Part shown: positions 35,558 through 44,281 of the stretch, piece by piece | Position numbering within the stretch: the first letter of the stretch is position 1 | Layout of the letters: each line of letters starts with the position of its first letter | Assembly (NCBI GenBank): GCA_016710635.1 | Contig: JADJVL010000012.1 | Location: 89,954-153,953, forward strand | DNA length: 64,000 nt | Source: Holophagaceae bacterium | GTDB lineage: Bacteria; Acidobacteriota; Holophagae; Holophagales; Holophagaceae | Reading direction: 5' to 3' | Translations under genes and position numbers: made by a program | Notes under the pieces: generated by a model | Database searches by the model: none | Told to the model about the DNA's origin: nothing | What the model saw: only the letters and a program-made list of their open reading frames with translations

Positions 35558-35682
35558 GGGGGATCCCAGGTGAAGCCCCATCATCCCACCGATGGCGCCT
35601 CGGCGGCCTCCGGGGATCCTGGACGGAACAACCCATTCCGCCCGCGGTCGCATCGCCGCACCGGCCCCACTCCAACGCCAGA

Positions 35683-35720
35683 AGCGCCGGACCCGGGCGG
35701 GCAGCCCAAGGTCCGGCGCT
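35683..35720 (-). terminator. hairpin downstream of the NapC-like gene
   Basis: AGCGCCGGACC (35683-35693) and GGTCCGGCGCT (35710-35720) form a perfect 11-bp stem, 18 bp after the stop of the minus-strand cytochrome gene at 35739. The minus-strand tail is TCTGGCGTT, so no true U-run follows. A terminator or 3' stabiliser is likely. Confidence 0.5.
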
Positions 35721-35738
35721 TTCAGGCAATGGAACGCC

Positions 35739-37157
35739 TCAGGGGTTCAGCAGGTCCTTCAGGATCTTCGGGTCCTTCTCGTCCTGGGCCAGCACGGAAT
35801 GGCAGAGGGCGCAGTCCTGGCTGATCTTCTTGCCGGCGGCGGTCTTGTGCTCGTCGTCGTGGCAACGGAAGCAGCCGTCCACCTGGGTGTGGCCGAGGTT
35901 GGTGGGATAGGAGCCCCAGTTGATCTTCATGTGGGGCCAGACATTCCCTTCGTAGATGCGGGTGACGTCCTTCACCGCGTCCTCGATGGTGGCGGCCCTG
36001 GCCTTGGCCATGTCCGGGTGCTCCTTGGCGTAGAAGCCGGTGAGGGCCTGCCGGATCTTCATGGCCGCCTCTTCCCGGGTGGCGTAAGGGGCCTTGAGGG
36101 CCTTCACGGCCTCCCGGCGGATGAAGGGCAGCGTGCGGTCGATGCGGCCGCTGGCCATGGAGGTGTTCACCTCGTCTTCAGGGAGCCGGTAGATGTGGGA
36201 GGGCCGGTTGTGGCAATCCACGCAGTCCATGGTGCGCCAGTCCGCCTGGGCTTTTTCCAGGGGCTTGGGGGCCTTGAACAGCTCCACGGTCCCGTCGGCC
36301 TTGGTCATCTCCACGTCGCCGATGGCCTGGCGCTTCTCGTCGGACTGGTAGCGGATCTTCACGCCCCGGTCCACGTGCCAGTGGATGCCCCGGGAGACGC
36401 TGCCCTGGTTGCCGCCCACGTGGATCAGCAGCGCCGTCTTGATCTCGCTGTTCTCCTCGTCCTCATTGAAGCGGGTGATGACCTTCAGCCGGTCGCCGAC
36501 GAACTTCGTGGGCCAGTGGCACTGTTCGCAGGTGTCCCGGGCGGGGCGCAGATTGTGCACGGGCGTCGGAATGGGGCGCTGGTAGAGGTTGAAGGCCACG
36601 GAGATGAGCTGCCAGGAGCCCGACAGCTTGGACTTCACGAACCAGCTGGCGCCGGAGCCGATGTGGCACTCCACGCACTTGACCTTGGCGTGGGGCGAGT
36701 TCTGGTAGGTGGTGTACTCCGGCGCCATGACGGTGTGGCAGGCCGTGCCGCAGAACTTGGTCGAGCCCATGATCTCGACGCCCTTGTAGGTGGCGGTGGC
36801 GATGATGATCAGGTTGACGACGGACAGGACCGACAGGATCATCGCGATCTTCCGCACCTTCTCCGAATTGAAGTCGAGGATGGGGAAGCCTTCGTCGGGC
36901 GCCGCCTCGCCGGCTTCGAGGGCCTTCCGGGCCCGCCGCTTGGCGCGCCAGATGCCGAAGGGGATCAGCAGCAGGCCGCCGATGAAGAAGGCCGGAACGA
37001 TGAGGAAGGCCATGATCCCGATGTAGGGGCTGCCACTGAACCCGACCAGTTCCATGCCGAACAGGGAGAAAAAGATCACCGCGCTGACGGATGTGACCCA
37101 CACCCCGAAGAGGCTGACGGGATTGCGCGAGATCCTGCGGAGGAAGTCTTTGAGCAT
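35739..37157 (-). CDS. NapC/NirT-family multiheme cytochrome c
   Basis: 472 residues. Three N-terminal membrane helices (about 15-35, 40-62 and 100-125) are followed by a periplasmic domain with heme sites FCGTACH (CX3CH), CVECH, CEQCH, CVDCH, CFRCH and CALCH. The region FCGTACHTVMAPEYTTYQNS and the WFVKSKLSG and PARDTCEQCHWPTKF segments are typical of the NapC/NirT quinol-oxidising cytochromes of anaerobically respiring Acidobacteria and Deltaproteobacteria. It would take electrons from menaquinol and pass them to periplasmic carriers. The start at 37157 is the ATG before the first helix. Followed by a hairpin. Confidence 0.9.
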   Translation of the reverse strand: MLKDFLRRISRNPVSLFGVWVTSVSAVIFFSLFGMELVGFSGSPYIGIMAFLIVPAFFIGGLLLIPFGIWRAKRRARKALEAGEAAPDEGFPILDFNSEKVRKIAMILSVLSVVNLIIIATATYKGVEIMGSTKFCGTACHTVMAPEYTTYQNSPHAKVKCVECHIGSGASWFVKSKLSGSWQLISVAFNLYQRPIPTPVHNLRPARDTCEQCHWPTKFVGDRLKVITRFNEDEENSEIKTALLIHVGGNQGSVSRGIHWHVDRGVKIRYQSDEKRQAIGDVEMTKADGTVELFKAPKPLEKAQADWRTMDCVDCHNRPSHIYRLPEDEVNTSMASGRIDRTLPFIRREAVKALKAPYATREEAAMKIRQALTGFYAKEHPDMAKARAATIEDAVKDVTRIYEGNVWPHMKINWGSYPTNLGHTQVDGCFRCHDDEHKTAAGKKISQDCALCHSVLAQDEKDPKILKDLLNP

Positions 37158-37301
37158 CTTGAGTCTCCGTCTGCGGCGAACCGGACCAGGGCCAGCATAG
37201 GACAACGAGGTCCGGAAATGATCACCCATCCGCTGGACGGGCGCGAGATGTGATCCCCGTCCGCGCTCCGCCCACCTCTCCCGAAGGCCCAGGAACGGAT
37301 C

Positions 37302-37328
37302 AGCCACGCGCCCTGGGGACGCGTGGCT
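37302..37328 (-). terminator. hairpin between the two minus-strand cytochrome genes
   Basis: AGCCACGCG (37302-37310) and CGCGTGGCT (37320-37328) form a perfect 9-bp stem with a 9-nt loop, 22 bp after the stop of the 11-heme gene. There is no U-run. It may end transcription or lower read-through into the NapC-like gene. Confidence 0.5.
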
Positions 37329-37349
37329 GGTCTTGGACGGCGGGAAGTA

Positions 37350-39548
37350 TCAGTGGGTCAGGCGCGTCGTCATCGCGAAGATGATCAGCAGGAGCAGCAG
37401 GACGCCCAGGCCGAAGAAGAGGTAGCCGAAGCTGCGGGCGATGCCCTTCCAGCTCTCCCATTCGTCCTTGACCCGGAAGGAGTCGAGGCGGCCTTCGGAG
37501 ACCAGGCGGTCGTACCAGCGCTTGCGCTCATGCAGCAGTTCGCTCTTGGAGACCCGGCCGGAGAAGATGACCGTGTCCATGGGGAACTTCTCAAGCCGGA
37601 AATGGGTGTTGAAGAAGTGGACCGTGAAGATGAAACCGGCGGCCAGGAGGGCTTCGTCGGAGTGCACGATGAGGGAGACGTTGATCATCCAGCCCGGCAT
37701 GAAGCGGCTGAAGAACTCGGGGAACCACATGATCAGGCCCGAGACGCCGATGGCGAAGACGCCCCAGAAAACCGCCAGGTAGTCGAACTTCTCGAAGTAG
37801 GTCCAGCGATCGAACTGGGGCTTGGGGCCCTTGCCGAAGAACCACTTGTTGTGGTCGATGAAGTCCTTCAGGTCCTGCTTGGTGGGGATCATGGAGTCCG
37901 GGTGGCTCATGGCGACCCAGATGCGGGCGAAGGCGAACTTGCCGGTTTCGGGATCCCGCAGGAAGCCACGGTGCTTCCAGAAGTTGCTGAGGGTGCTGCT
38001 CAAGTGCAGGGCGAAGTAGAGGAAGGTGATGACGGCCCCGAAGTGATGCAGGGTGCGCGCGGTCTGCGGCCCGCCCAGGATGCTGAACATCGTCTTCGCC
38101 CAGTCGGTGTAGTAGAACTTCAGCGGCATGCCGGTGAGCACCAGGAGCAGGAAGCTCGTGACCACCAGGAGGTGCAGGAAGCGCTCGAAGGGCTGGAAGC
38201 GCGTGAACTGCTCGTCATCCTTGGCGATCTGGATCTTGGACTCCCGGAACTGCTTGGAGTCGTGGCGGTAGAGCCAGATGGAGCGGAAGAGCCAGAGCAG
38301 GGTGTGGGCGCCGAAGACCGTGAAGGTGCCCACCAGCAGGGTCGTCATGACCAGGAAGACATAGTAGAGCTGGGGATAGTTCTTCCGGTCCATCGGGTTG
38401 GCGTGGGGCGCGTACTTGGTGAAGCTCGCGTTGGCGTTCGGGTGGCACTGCTTGCAGGTGCCGACGATGTTGGCGGAGGAGAGCCGCGATTTCGGGTCCG
38501 CCGCGCGCAGCACGTCGTGGTGACCGTGGCAGTCATAGCAGGCGGCCACGTCCCGGGCGGCGTTCGCCTTTCCGAGGGCCATCGCCTTGCCGTGGTAGGT
38601 GTCGCGGTAGTGCTCCAGGCGGTCCGCGTGGCACTTGCCGCAGGTCTGGTCGGCCATGGACTTGAAGTGGCCGCTGGTGGGCGTCTCGATCTGGTGCGCC
38701 GAGTGGCACTGGATGCAGACCGGTCCGCGGGGATCGCCCTTGGCGAGCAGCTGTCCATGGATGCTCTTGTTGTAGATCTCCTCCACGGTGACATGGCACT
38801 TGCCGCAGGTCTTGGCCACGTTCGCGTGATTGATGGGCGAGCTGCGGTCCACGCTGCGCTTGATGTCGTGGACGCCGTGGCAGTCGTTGCAGCTGGGGGC
38901 GACGATCAGGCCCTTCTTGAGCAACGCCTGGCCGTGGATGCTTTCCTGGTACTGGCTCTCCACGGCCGGGTACTTCATTTTGTACTCGGTGGTGATGTTC
39001 TTGTTGGCGTGGCATTTCGCGCACGTCATGGGCAGGTTCATCTTGTAGACCGGGGAGTCGGTCTGCTTCACCGGCACGATGGCGTGGTTGCCGTGGCAGT
39101 CGGTGCAACTGGCGGCGCCAGACGCGCCCATGGCCGAGCTCATGCCGTGGATGCTGGTCTGGTAGACCTTGGCCTCGTCCGTGTGGCACTGGGCGCAGTC
39201 CACCTTGGTGTAGGCCACGCCGCCGTCGGAGTGGTTCTCCGCCAGGGTCTTGTGGCACTCGCGGCAGGAGAGCGAGGCGTGCACCGACGTCCCGAACTTC
39301 GCCCCATCGACGAACATGGACTTCTTCGCGCCGCCCACCTCGATCTCGAAGTCCTTCTCCCCGTGGCAGTCGTAGCAGGCCTCCTTGACGGCCTTGGCCG
39401 GCTTCTTCCCCTGCGCGTTCAGCGGCGCTGGCCCGCCCAGGAGGGCCAGGCCCACGGCCAGAGTGAGCGCCGCGCGCGCGGCGAAGGCGAAGGCCCGCGT
39501 GGCCGGACGGAGCGCAAGTCGAATCGTGGCTGCTGTCTGGTTGATCAC
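37350..39548 (-). CDS. 11-heme cytochrome c fused to a b-type membrane domain (CbcL-like)
   Basis: About 732 residues. An Arg-containing signal peptide ends near LNAQG. Eleven CXXCH sites follow (CYDCH, CRECH, CAQCH, CTDCH, CAKCH, CNDCH, CGKCH, CIQCH, CGKCH, CYDCH, CKQCH), each paired with repeated HG..H motifs. Then comes a five-helix, His-rich b-type domain (FLHLLVVTSFLLLVLTG, LHHFGAVITFLYFALHL, LAVFWGVFAIGVSGLI, VHSDEALLAAGFIFTVHFF) and a last helix. This c-plus-b fusion matches the quinol-to-periplasm Cbc/CbcL complexes used for extracellular electron transfer; the exact acceptor is unknown. I prefer the GTG at 39548 with GAGGAG upstream; an ATG at 39596 adds 16 residues. Divergent from its paralogue. 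Confidence 0.9.
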   Translation of the reverse strand: MINQTAATIRLALRPATRAFAFAARAALTLAVGLALLGGPAPLNAQGKKPAKAVKEACYDCHGEKDFEIEVGGAKKSMFVDGAKFGTSVHASLSCRECHKTLAENHSDGGVAYTKVDCAQCHTDEAKVYQTSIHGMSSAMGASGAASCTDCHGNHAIVPVKQTDSPVYKMNLPMTCAKCHANKNITTEYKMKYPAVESQYQESIHGQALLKKGLIVAPSCNDCHGVHDIKRSVDRSSPINHANVAKTCGKCHVTVEEIYNKSIHGQLLAKGDPRGPVCIQCHSAHQIETPTSGHFKSMADQTCGKCHADRLEHYRDTYHGKAMALGKANAARDVAACYDCHGHHDVLRAADPKSRLSSANIVGTCKQCHPNANASFTKYAPHANPMDRKNYPQLYYVFLVMTTLLVGTFTVFGAHTLLWLFRSIWLYRHDSKQFRESKIQIAKDDEQFTRFQPFERFLHLLVVTSFLLLVLTGMPLKFYYTDWAKTMFSILGGPQTARTLHHFGAVITFLYFALHLSSTLSNFWKHRGFLRDPETGKFAFARIWVAMSHPDSMIPTKQDLKDFIDHNKWFFGKGPKPQFDRWTYFEKFDYLAVFWGVFAIGVSGLIMWFPEFFSRFMPGWMINVSLIVHSDEALLAAGFIFTVHFFNTHFRLEKFPMDTVIFSGRVSKSELLHERKRWYDRLVSEGRLDSFRVKDEWESWKGIARSFGYLFFGLGVLLLLLIIFAMTTRLTH

Positions 39549-39870
39549 GATCTCGTCTCCTCGGCTCAGGGTTCCCTCAGCCAGCGTGGAATTCATCAGG
39601 TGCGGGACGGCTGGTTCCTGCGGCGTTGCTCGTCAAACGGAAGGCTCTGGATCCCGCCTCCGGTGAGATTCTCCGCCGTTTCGCGGCCCAGGCGCGCTGA
39701 CCGTGATCACAACTTCGCCGCCGCGGCCCGCGCGGCGCGCCGGGCGGCTGGTACTGCGTCACAAGTCCGCTCGGGCGGGTCCAATCGCCTGGACACGGTT
39801 TCGCCCGAACATGAAAGTGGAGCGAGGGCGGCGTCGACGGTGCGATGGCCACCCACGATCTGAGGCGCAT
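39549..39870. promoter_or_regulatory. divergent promoter region of the two 11-heme genes
   Basis: 322 bp lie between the two divergent c/b cytochrome genes and must hold promoters for both. A short palindrome GTGATCAC lies at 39706-39713 as a possible operator. I see no convincing -35/-10 pair or FNR/CRP full site. No RNA structure recognised. Confidence 0.4.
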
Positions 39871-41805
39871 ATGTCCGTCGCTATGGCTGGAATGCTCTCG
39901 CTGCTGCTGCTGACCGCGGCACCACCGGCAAAGCCCACGAAAGGACAGGACTGCAATGCCTGTCATGAGGTGGACGTCCCGCGCTTCGAGAAGAGCGCCC
40001 ACGGGAGCCTCGACTGCCGGGACTGCCACAGCGGCATCACCAAGCTTCCCCACGCCGACAAGCCGGCCAAGGTGGCCTGCGCCTCGTGCCACGGCGACGA
40101 AACGAAGGAATACGCCAAGAGCGTGCACGGCCAGTCCAAGAGGGAGGGCATGGCGGATGCGGCGAGCTGCCTCTCCTGCCATGGCGCCCCGCACGAGATC
40201 CTGGGGAGCTCGAACCCCGCATCCAAGACCACCAAGAAGAACATGCCAGACACCTGCGGCGCCTGCCATTCGAACCCCGATTTCCTGGCCCGGCACAAGA
40301 TCCCCTTCGCCAAGCCCGTCGAGGCCTACCGGCTGAGCGTCCACGGCCGCGCCGTGGCCCGCGGCGAGGAAGCCGCGGCCTCCTGCTCCGACTGCCATGG
40401 CAGCCATGGGATCCAGTCCGGCAAGGGCGGCCATGCCTCCACCAACCACGAGTTCATCGCCCAGACCTGCGGGAAGTGCCACTCGGACGTCCAGGAGGTG
40501 TACGACGCGAGCGTCCACGGCAAGGCGGTGAAGGCTGGGGCCAAGGGCGCGCCCGTATGCACGGACTGCCATGGCGAGCACAACATCCTGGCGCCCTCGG
40601 AAGCGGGATCCCTGGTGAACCCGGCCCGAGTCTCGACCGCGACCTGCGGCCGCTGCCACGGCGATGAGCGCCTTTCCGCCCGCTACAACCTCCCCACCGA
40701 CAAGCTGCCCTCCTTCGAAGACAGCTATCACGGCCTCGCCATGCGCGGGGGCGCCCAGACCGTCGCCAACTGCGGCAGCTGCCACGGCATCCACAACATC
40801 CTCGCCTCCTCGGATCCCAAATCCACCATCCACCCCAAGAACCTCGGGCAGACCTGCGGGCGCTGCCACGCCGGCGTGGGCGATCGCTTCGCCATCGGCG
40901 CGGTCCACCTGAAGCCCGGCAGCGGCCCCGAGAATTCGGTGGTGAAGTGGATCCGGCTCGTCTACCTCGTCCTCATCCCCGCGACCATCGGGTTCATGCT
41001 GCTGCACAACGGCCTGGACTGGTTCGCCAAGGTCCGCCGCGGCCGCCACACCCACGTCACCGGGGGCGAAGTCCCCCGCATGAACCTGAAATTCCGGATC
41101 GCCCACGGCATGGTGGTCCTCAGCTTCATCACCCTGGTCATCACCGGGTTTGCCCTGAAATTCCCCGATGCCGCGTGGGTCAAGGCTTTCCAGGAATTCG
41201 ACCCCACCAGCCAGTACCGGGGCCTGGTCCACCGGATCGCGGCGGTGGTCATCTCCCTCGCCACCGTCCTCCACCTGGTCCACGTGGCCGTCGTGAAGCG
41301 CGACCGTGTCATCCTCCGCGAACTGATGCCAACCTTCCAGGATGCGAAGGACATGATCGCCATGCTGCGCTTCAACCTGGGCTTCTCGAAGACAAGGCCC
41401 ACTTTCGGCATGTTCGGGTACCCGGAGAAGATGGAGTACTGGGCCTACATGTGGGGCACCATCGTGATGGCCGTGACCGGCCTGCTGCTCTGGGCCAACA
41501 ACTGGAGCATGCGCCACTTCCCCAAGTGGGTCACCGACGCCGCCACCACCGCCCACTGGTACGAAGCCATCCTGGCGACCCTCTCGATCCTCGTGTGGCA
41601 CTGGTACCTGGTGATCTTCGATCCGGACGTCTACCCCATGGACAAGGCCTGGCTCACCGGGAACACCTCGGCGGACCACGTGCGGGAGACCCGGCCCGAG
41701 TACTACCTGGCCCTCGCGCGGAAGCAGGAGGAGCAGGAGGCGCGGGAAGAGCGGGAGGAAGCCGACGGGTCCGCTCCGGACGGCGACGGGAACGGCCAGC
41801 CGTGA
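39871..41805 (+). CDS. 11-heme cytochrome c fused to a b-type membrane domain (paralogue)
   Basis: 644 residues. A short signal peptide (MSVAMAGMLSLLLLTAAPP) precedes eleven CXXCH sites (CNACH, CRDCH, CASCH, CLSCH, CGACH, CSDCH, CGKCH, CTDCH, CGRCH, CGSCH, CGRCH). A b-type four-helix domain follows (LVYLVLIPATIGFMLLHNGL, IAHGMVVLSFITLVITGFAL, LVHRIAAVVISLATVLHLVH, MWGTIVMAVTGLLLW, ILATLSILVWHWYLVIF), and then a hydrophilic, acidic tail of about 35 residues. It has the same architecture as the divergent gene but is shorter in the membrane part. A quinol-linked route to periplasmic multiheme carriers is likely. GAGG precedes the ATG. Confidence 0.9.
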   Translation: MSVAMAGMLSLLLLTAAPPAKPTKGQDCNACHEVDVPRFEKSAHGSLDCRDCHSGITKLPHADKPAKVACASCHGDETKEYAKSVHGQSKREGMADAASCLSCHGAPHEILGSSNPASKTTKKNMPDTCGACHSNPDFLARHKIPFAKPVEAYRLSVHGRAVARGEEAAASCSDCHGSHGIQSGKGGHASTNHEFIAQTCGKCHSDVQEVYDASVHGKAVKAGAKGAPVCTDCHGEHNILAPSEAGSLVNPARVSTATCGRCHGDERLSARYNLPTDKLPSFEDSYHGLAMRGGAQTVANCGSCHGIHNILASSDPKSTIHPKNLGQTCGRCHAGVGDRFAIGAVHLKPGSGPENSVVKWIRLVYLVLIPATIGFMLLHNGLDWFAKVRRGRHTHVTGGEVPRMNLKFRIAHGMVVLSFITLVITGFALKFPDAAWVKAFQEFDPTSQYRGLVHRIAAVVISLATVLHLVHVAVVKRDRVILRELMPTFQDAKDMIAMLRFNLGFSKTRPTFGMFGYPEKMEYWAYMWGTIVMAVTGLLLWANNWSMRHFPKWVTDAATTAHWYEAILATLSILVWHWYLVIFDPDVYPMDKAWLTGNTSADHVRETRPEYYLALARKQEEQEAREEREEADGSAPDGDGNGQP

Positions 41806-41923
41806 CCACCTGGAGCGGGCCGTCCCGCGCCGCCGCCCCGCGCCCCCACGGGCATCCTGCAGGGCGTATCATGTCCCCACACTCATTCCAGGGTCCTCTG
41901 GATCCCATCCCAGTGGCGGCGTC

Positions 41924-42650
41924 GTGAATCCCTACGAGATCCTTCAAGTCCCCCGCAGCGCCAGCGCCGACGAGATCAGGGCGGCCTATCAGCGCCTTTC
42001 GGCCGAGTGGCATCCCGACAACTACGCCGGGGCCGAACGCCTGCAGGCGGCCCTTCGGGTCCGCGAACTGGCGGAGGCCTACACCATGCTGAAGGACGTG
42101 GAGTCCGGGGCCGGAACCCGCAGCGGGAACCCAGTTCCCGGAACCGGGGCCCTCGCCTTCCATCCAGCTGCAGAGCGCCGCCGAGCTCGACGCCGCCGTG
42201 GGGCGGGGGCCGCAGGATCCCTTCTCGAGGGCCAAGTACCATTTCGAGGCCGGACGGCTCGAGGCCGCCCTGGAGCAGGTCCAGGAGGCCCTCCGCATCA
42301 ACCCGGACAAGCACGAGAACCACGCCTTGCACGCCAAGATCCTGGACGCCCTCGGCACGGACCACCGGGCCCTCGTAGGGGCCCTCGAGCAGTGCCTGGC
42401 CCTCGACAAGAAGGATTTCGACAGCGCCTTCAGGCTGGCCCAGGTGTACCAGGAACGCGGCATGCACACCCGGGCGACCCGCTACTGGGAATGGGCCTAC
42501 GCCCTGAACCCCCAACATCCCTACTTCGCGCAGGAGAAGACCGGCGCCAAGGATAAGGTTCTCGAGACCGCCCAGGACATCACCGGCTCCCTCCACGGCA
42601 TGCTGGAAGGCGCCAAGGGCCTCTTCAAGTTCGGCAAGGGTTCCAAGTAG
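41924..42650 (+). pseudogene. DnaJ-domain/TPR protein, frameshifted
   Basis: The first frame gives a J-domain (NPYEILQVPRSASADEIRAA, with the HPD loop in SAEWHPDNYAG). The second frame, reached by removing one G from GGGG at 42107-42110, gives a Pro/Glu-rich linker. This leads into TPR-like helices (DPFSRAKYHFEAGRLEAALEQ, then LAQVYQERGMHTRATRYWEW) and the end KGLFKFGKGSK. The corrected protein is 241 residues. A J-domain with TPRs suggests an Hsp70 co-chaperone. A sequencing error is at least as likely as a true mutation. Confidence 0.75.
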
Positions 42651-42670
42651 GGGCGCCGGAAGGGCGCCCC
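42650..42670 (+). terminator. hairpin after the DnaJ/TPR gene
   Basis: GGGGCGCC (42650-42657) and GGCGCCCC (42663-42670) pair over 8 bp with a 5-nt loop, beginning at the last base of the stop codon. No U-run follows. It lies 42 bp before the YicC gene. Confidence 0.45.
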
Positions 42671-42712
42671 GGGCATGAAGCTCCGGCCGGACACGCATCT
42701 GGAGGACGATTC

Positions 42713-43588
42713 ATGCGATCCATGACCGCCTACGCGGAAAGCCAGGTCCCCCTCGCCAGCGGGCAGCTCCGCCTCGCCCTGCGCTCGGTGAACCACAAGT
42801 CCCTGGACCTCTCCCTGCGGTTGCCGGCGGCGCTGCTGTCCCTGGACGCCGCCATCCGCGCGGAGGTGCGCGGCGCCGCCTCCCGGGGCAAGCTGGACCT
42901 GGCGGTGGACGTGCAGGACGAGCCCGGCCTCGAACCCCACATCAACCGGCCCCTGCTCCGGGCCGTCGCCAAGGCCTGGGCGGAGGACGCCGAATGGCTT
43001 CACCTCCCGCCCATGAGCGCCGAGGCCTTCTTCCGCATGCCCGGCGCCTGGCTCCCGCCGCCCACGGACCTCGCGGAGCGCATGGAAGCCGTGGTGCTGG
43101 AGGGCCTGCGGAATCTCCTGGCCCTGTGGAACGAGGGGCGCGCCAAGGAGGCCGAGCGCCTACGGCCCGCCTTCGTGCAGGGCCTGTCGGAGCTGCGCCG
43201 CCTGCGCGAAATCCTCCAGGCCGAAGCCGAGGCGCAGGCCGCCGACCTTCCGGCCCAGTACCGCGCGCGCCTGGAGCAGGTGCTCAAGGACGCCCAACTC
43301 GCGGGCCAGCTTCCCCAGGAGCGTGTCATCGCCGAGGCCGGCGCCCTGGCCGAGCGCCAGGACGTCCGCGAGGAGCTCGTGCGCCTCGCCGCCCACCTCG
43401 ACGACTTCGAAGAGCGCCTGAAGAAAGGTCGCCTCGAAGGCAAGGCCCTGGACGTGTGGAGCCAGGAAGTGCTGCGGGAGCTGAACACCTGCGGATCAAA
43501 GTGCAAGCGCATCGCCATGACCCGTGCAGTGATGGAGGCGAAGGGCGTGCTGGATCAGATCAGGGAACAGGCCGCGAACCTGGAGTGA
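42713..43588 (+). CDS. YicC-family endoribonuclease
   Basis: 291-residue YicC/YloC protein. The N-terminus MRSMTAYAESQVPLASGQL, the conserved RSVNHKSLDLSLRLP and the C-terminal RELNTCGSKCKRIAMTRAVMEAKG (given as positions, about 255-280) with QIREQAANLE are hallmarks. Family members are metal-dependent endoribonucleases that affect small-RNA and ribosomal RNA turnover. Complete, with no signal peptide. Its stop leads into the largest repeat cluster. Confidence 0.88.
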   Translation: MRSMTAYAESQVPLASGQLRLALRSVNHKSLDLSLRLPAALLSLDAAIRAEVRGAASRGKLDLAVDVQDEPGLEPHINRPLLRAVAKAWAEDAEWLHLPPMSAEAFFRMPGAWLPPPTDLAERMEAVVLEGLRNLLALWNEGRAKEAERLRPAFVQGLSELRRLREILQAEAEAQAADLPAQYRARLEQVLKDAQLAGQLPQERVIAEAGALAERQDVREELVRLAAHLDDFEERLKKGRLEGKALDVWSQEVLRELNTCGSKCKRIAMTRAVMEAKGVLDQIREQAANLE

Positions 43589-43617
43589 GCGGCGAGCGCC
43601 TCACCGGGCGCGGAGCC

Positions 43618-43983
43618 TGACCTTGCCGTAGACCTTGCCGTTGACCTTGCCGTTGACCTTGCCGTTGACCTTGCCGTTGACCTTTAAAAGGCACCCTAGC
43701 CCGACATGATTCGCCCGCCCTTGGCGAATCGTGTCGGACAAGGGTGCAGGCAAGCGATAGCGCGCCAGGTCCATGAACAATCCCGATCCCGGGTATCCAT
43801 GTTTCGGTGGGTCCAAGGTCAACTGCAACACAACGGGTCCGACGCCCCTCACCGTCTCTGAAGCAGGTCGAAGGCTCCGTGCCCCGGCCTGGCGCGCTCT
43901 CGCTTGCCTGCACCTCCCTGGACCACGATCCGCCAAACGCGGGCGGATCATGGCCCAGGAAGGTGCCTCTGTGAAGGTCAAAA
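43618..43983. repeat. class I structured repeat: inverted pair of modules
   Basis: Five near-perfect 12-nt units TTGACCTTGCCG (43618-43683), TTTAAAA, then a hairpin (43691-43747; arms GCACCCT/AGGGTGC, CCGAC/GTCGG and GATTCGCC/GGCGAATC). A 22-nt motif (43748-43769, core AAGCGATAGCGCGCC) and a 70-bp tail to 43839 follow. Facing it, after 48 bp, are an inverted 22-nt motif with one mismatch (43888-43909), a hairpin (43910-43967) and AAGGTCAA. The same inverted-pair layout is found at 3.2-3.6 kb. Confidence 0.85.
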
Positions 43984-44013
43984 CCGGACTGCGAATGACG
44001 AAGTTCGGGTTGG

Positions 44014-44221
44014 TCCTTGACCTTGCCCTTGACCTTGCCCTTGACCTTGCCCTTGACCTTGACCTTGAAACGGCACCCTTGCCCGGCATGATTCGCCCGC
44101 CCTTGGCGAATCGTGTCGGACAAGGGTGCAGGCAAGCGATAGCGCGCCAGGTCCATGAACAATCCCGATCCCGGGCATCCATGCTTCGGTGGGTCCAAGG
44201 TCAACTGCGACACAACGGGTC
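44014..44221. repeat. class I structured repeat: second direct copy
   Basis: CTTGACCTTGCC units (44014-44067), a hairpin (44073-44129), the 22-nt motif (44130-44151) and the same 70-bp tail (44152-44221, including GGTCCAAGGTCAACTGC). It matches 43685-43839 at all but about five positions over roughly 155 bp. This recent duplication and the element at 43618 together fill most of the 693-bp gap between the convergent YicC and lepB genes. Confidence 0.85.
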
Positions 44222-44281
44222 TACCCTGCCCTCACCGTCCCTGAAGAACATCGAAGGACACTCCAAAGCCGGAGCATCTCC

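Noticed and set aside
43618..43683. CRISPR-like array
   Set aside because: Units are 12 nt and contiguous with no unique spacers and no cas genes in the window.
43601..44213. Open frames through the 12-mer arrays, with KVKG or DLAL repeats
   Set aside because: The 12-nt unit is a multiple of three, so any frame stays open. No ribosome-binding site, and the frames run over the hairpins. I treat these as non-coding.
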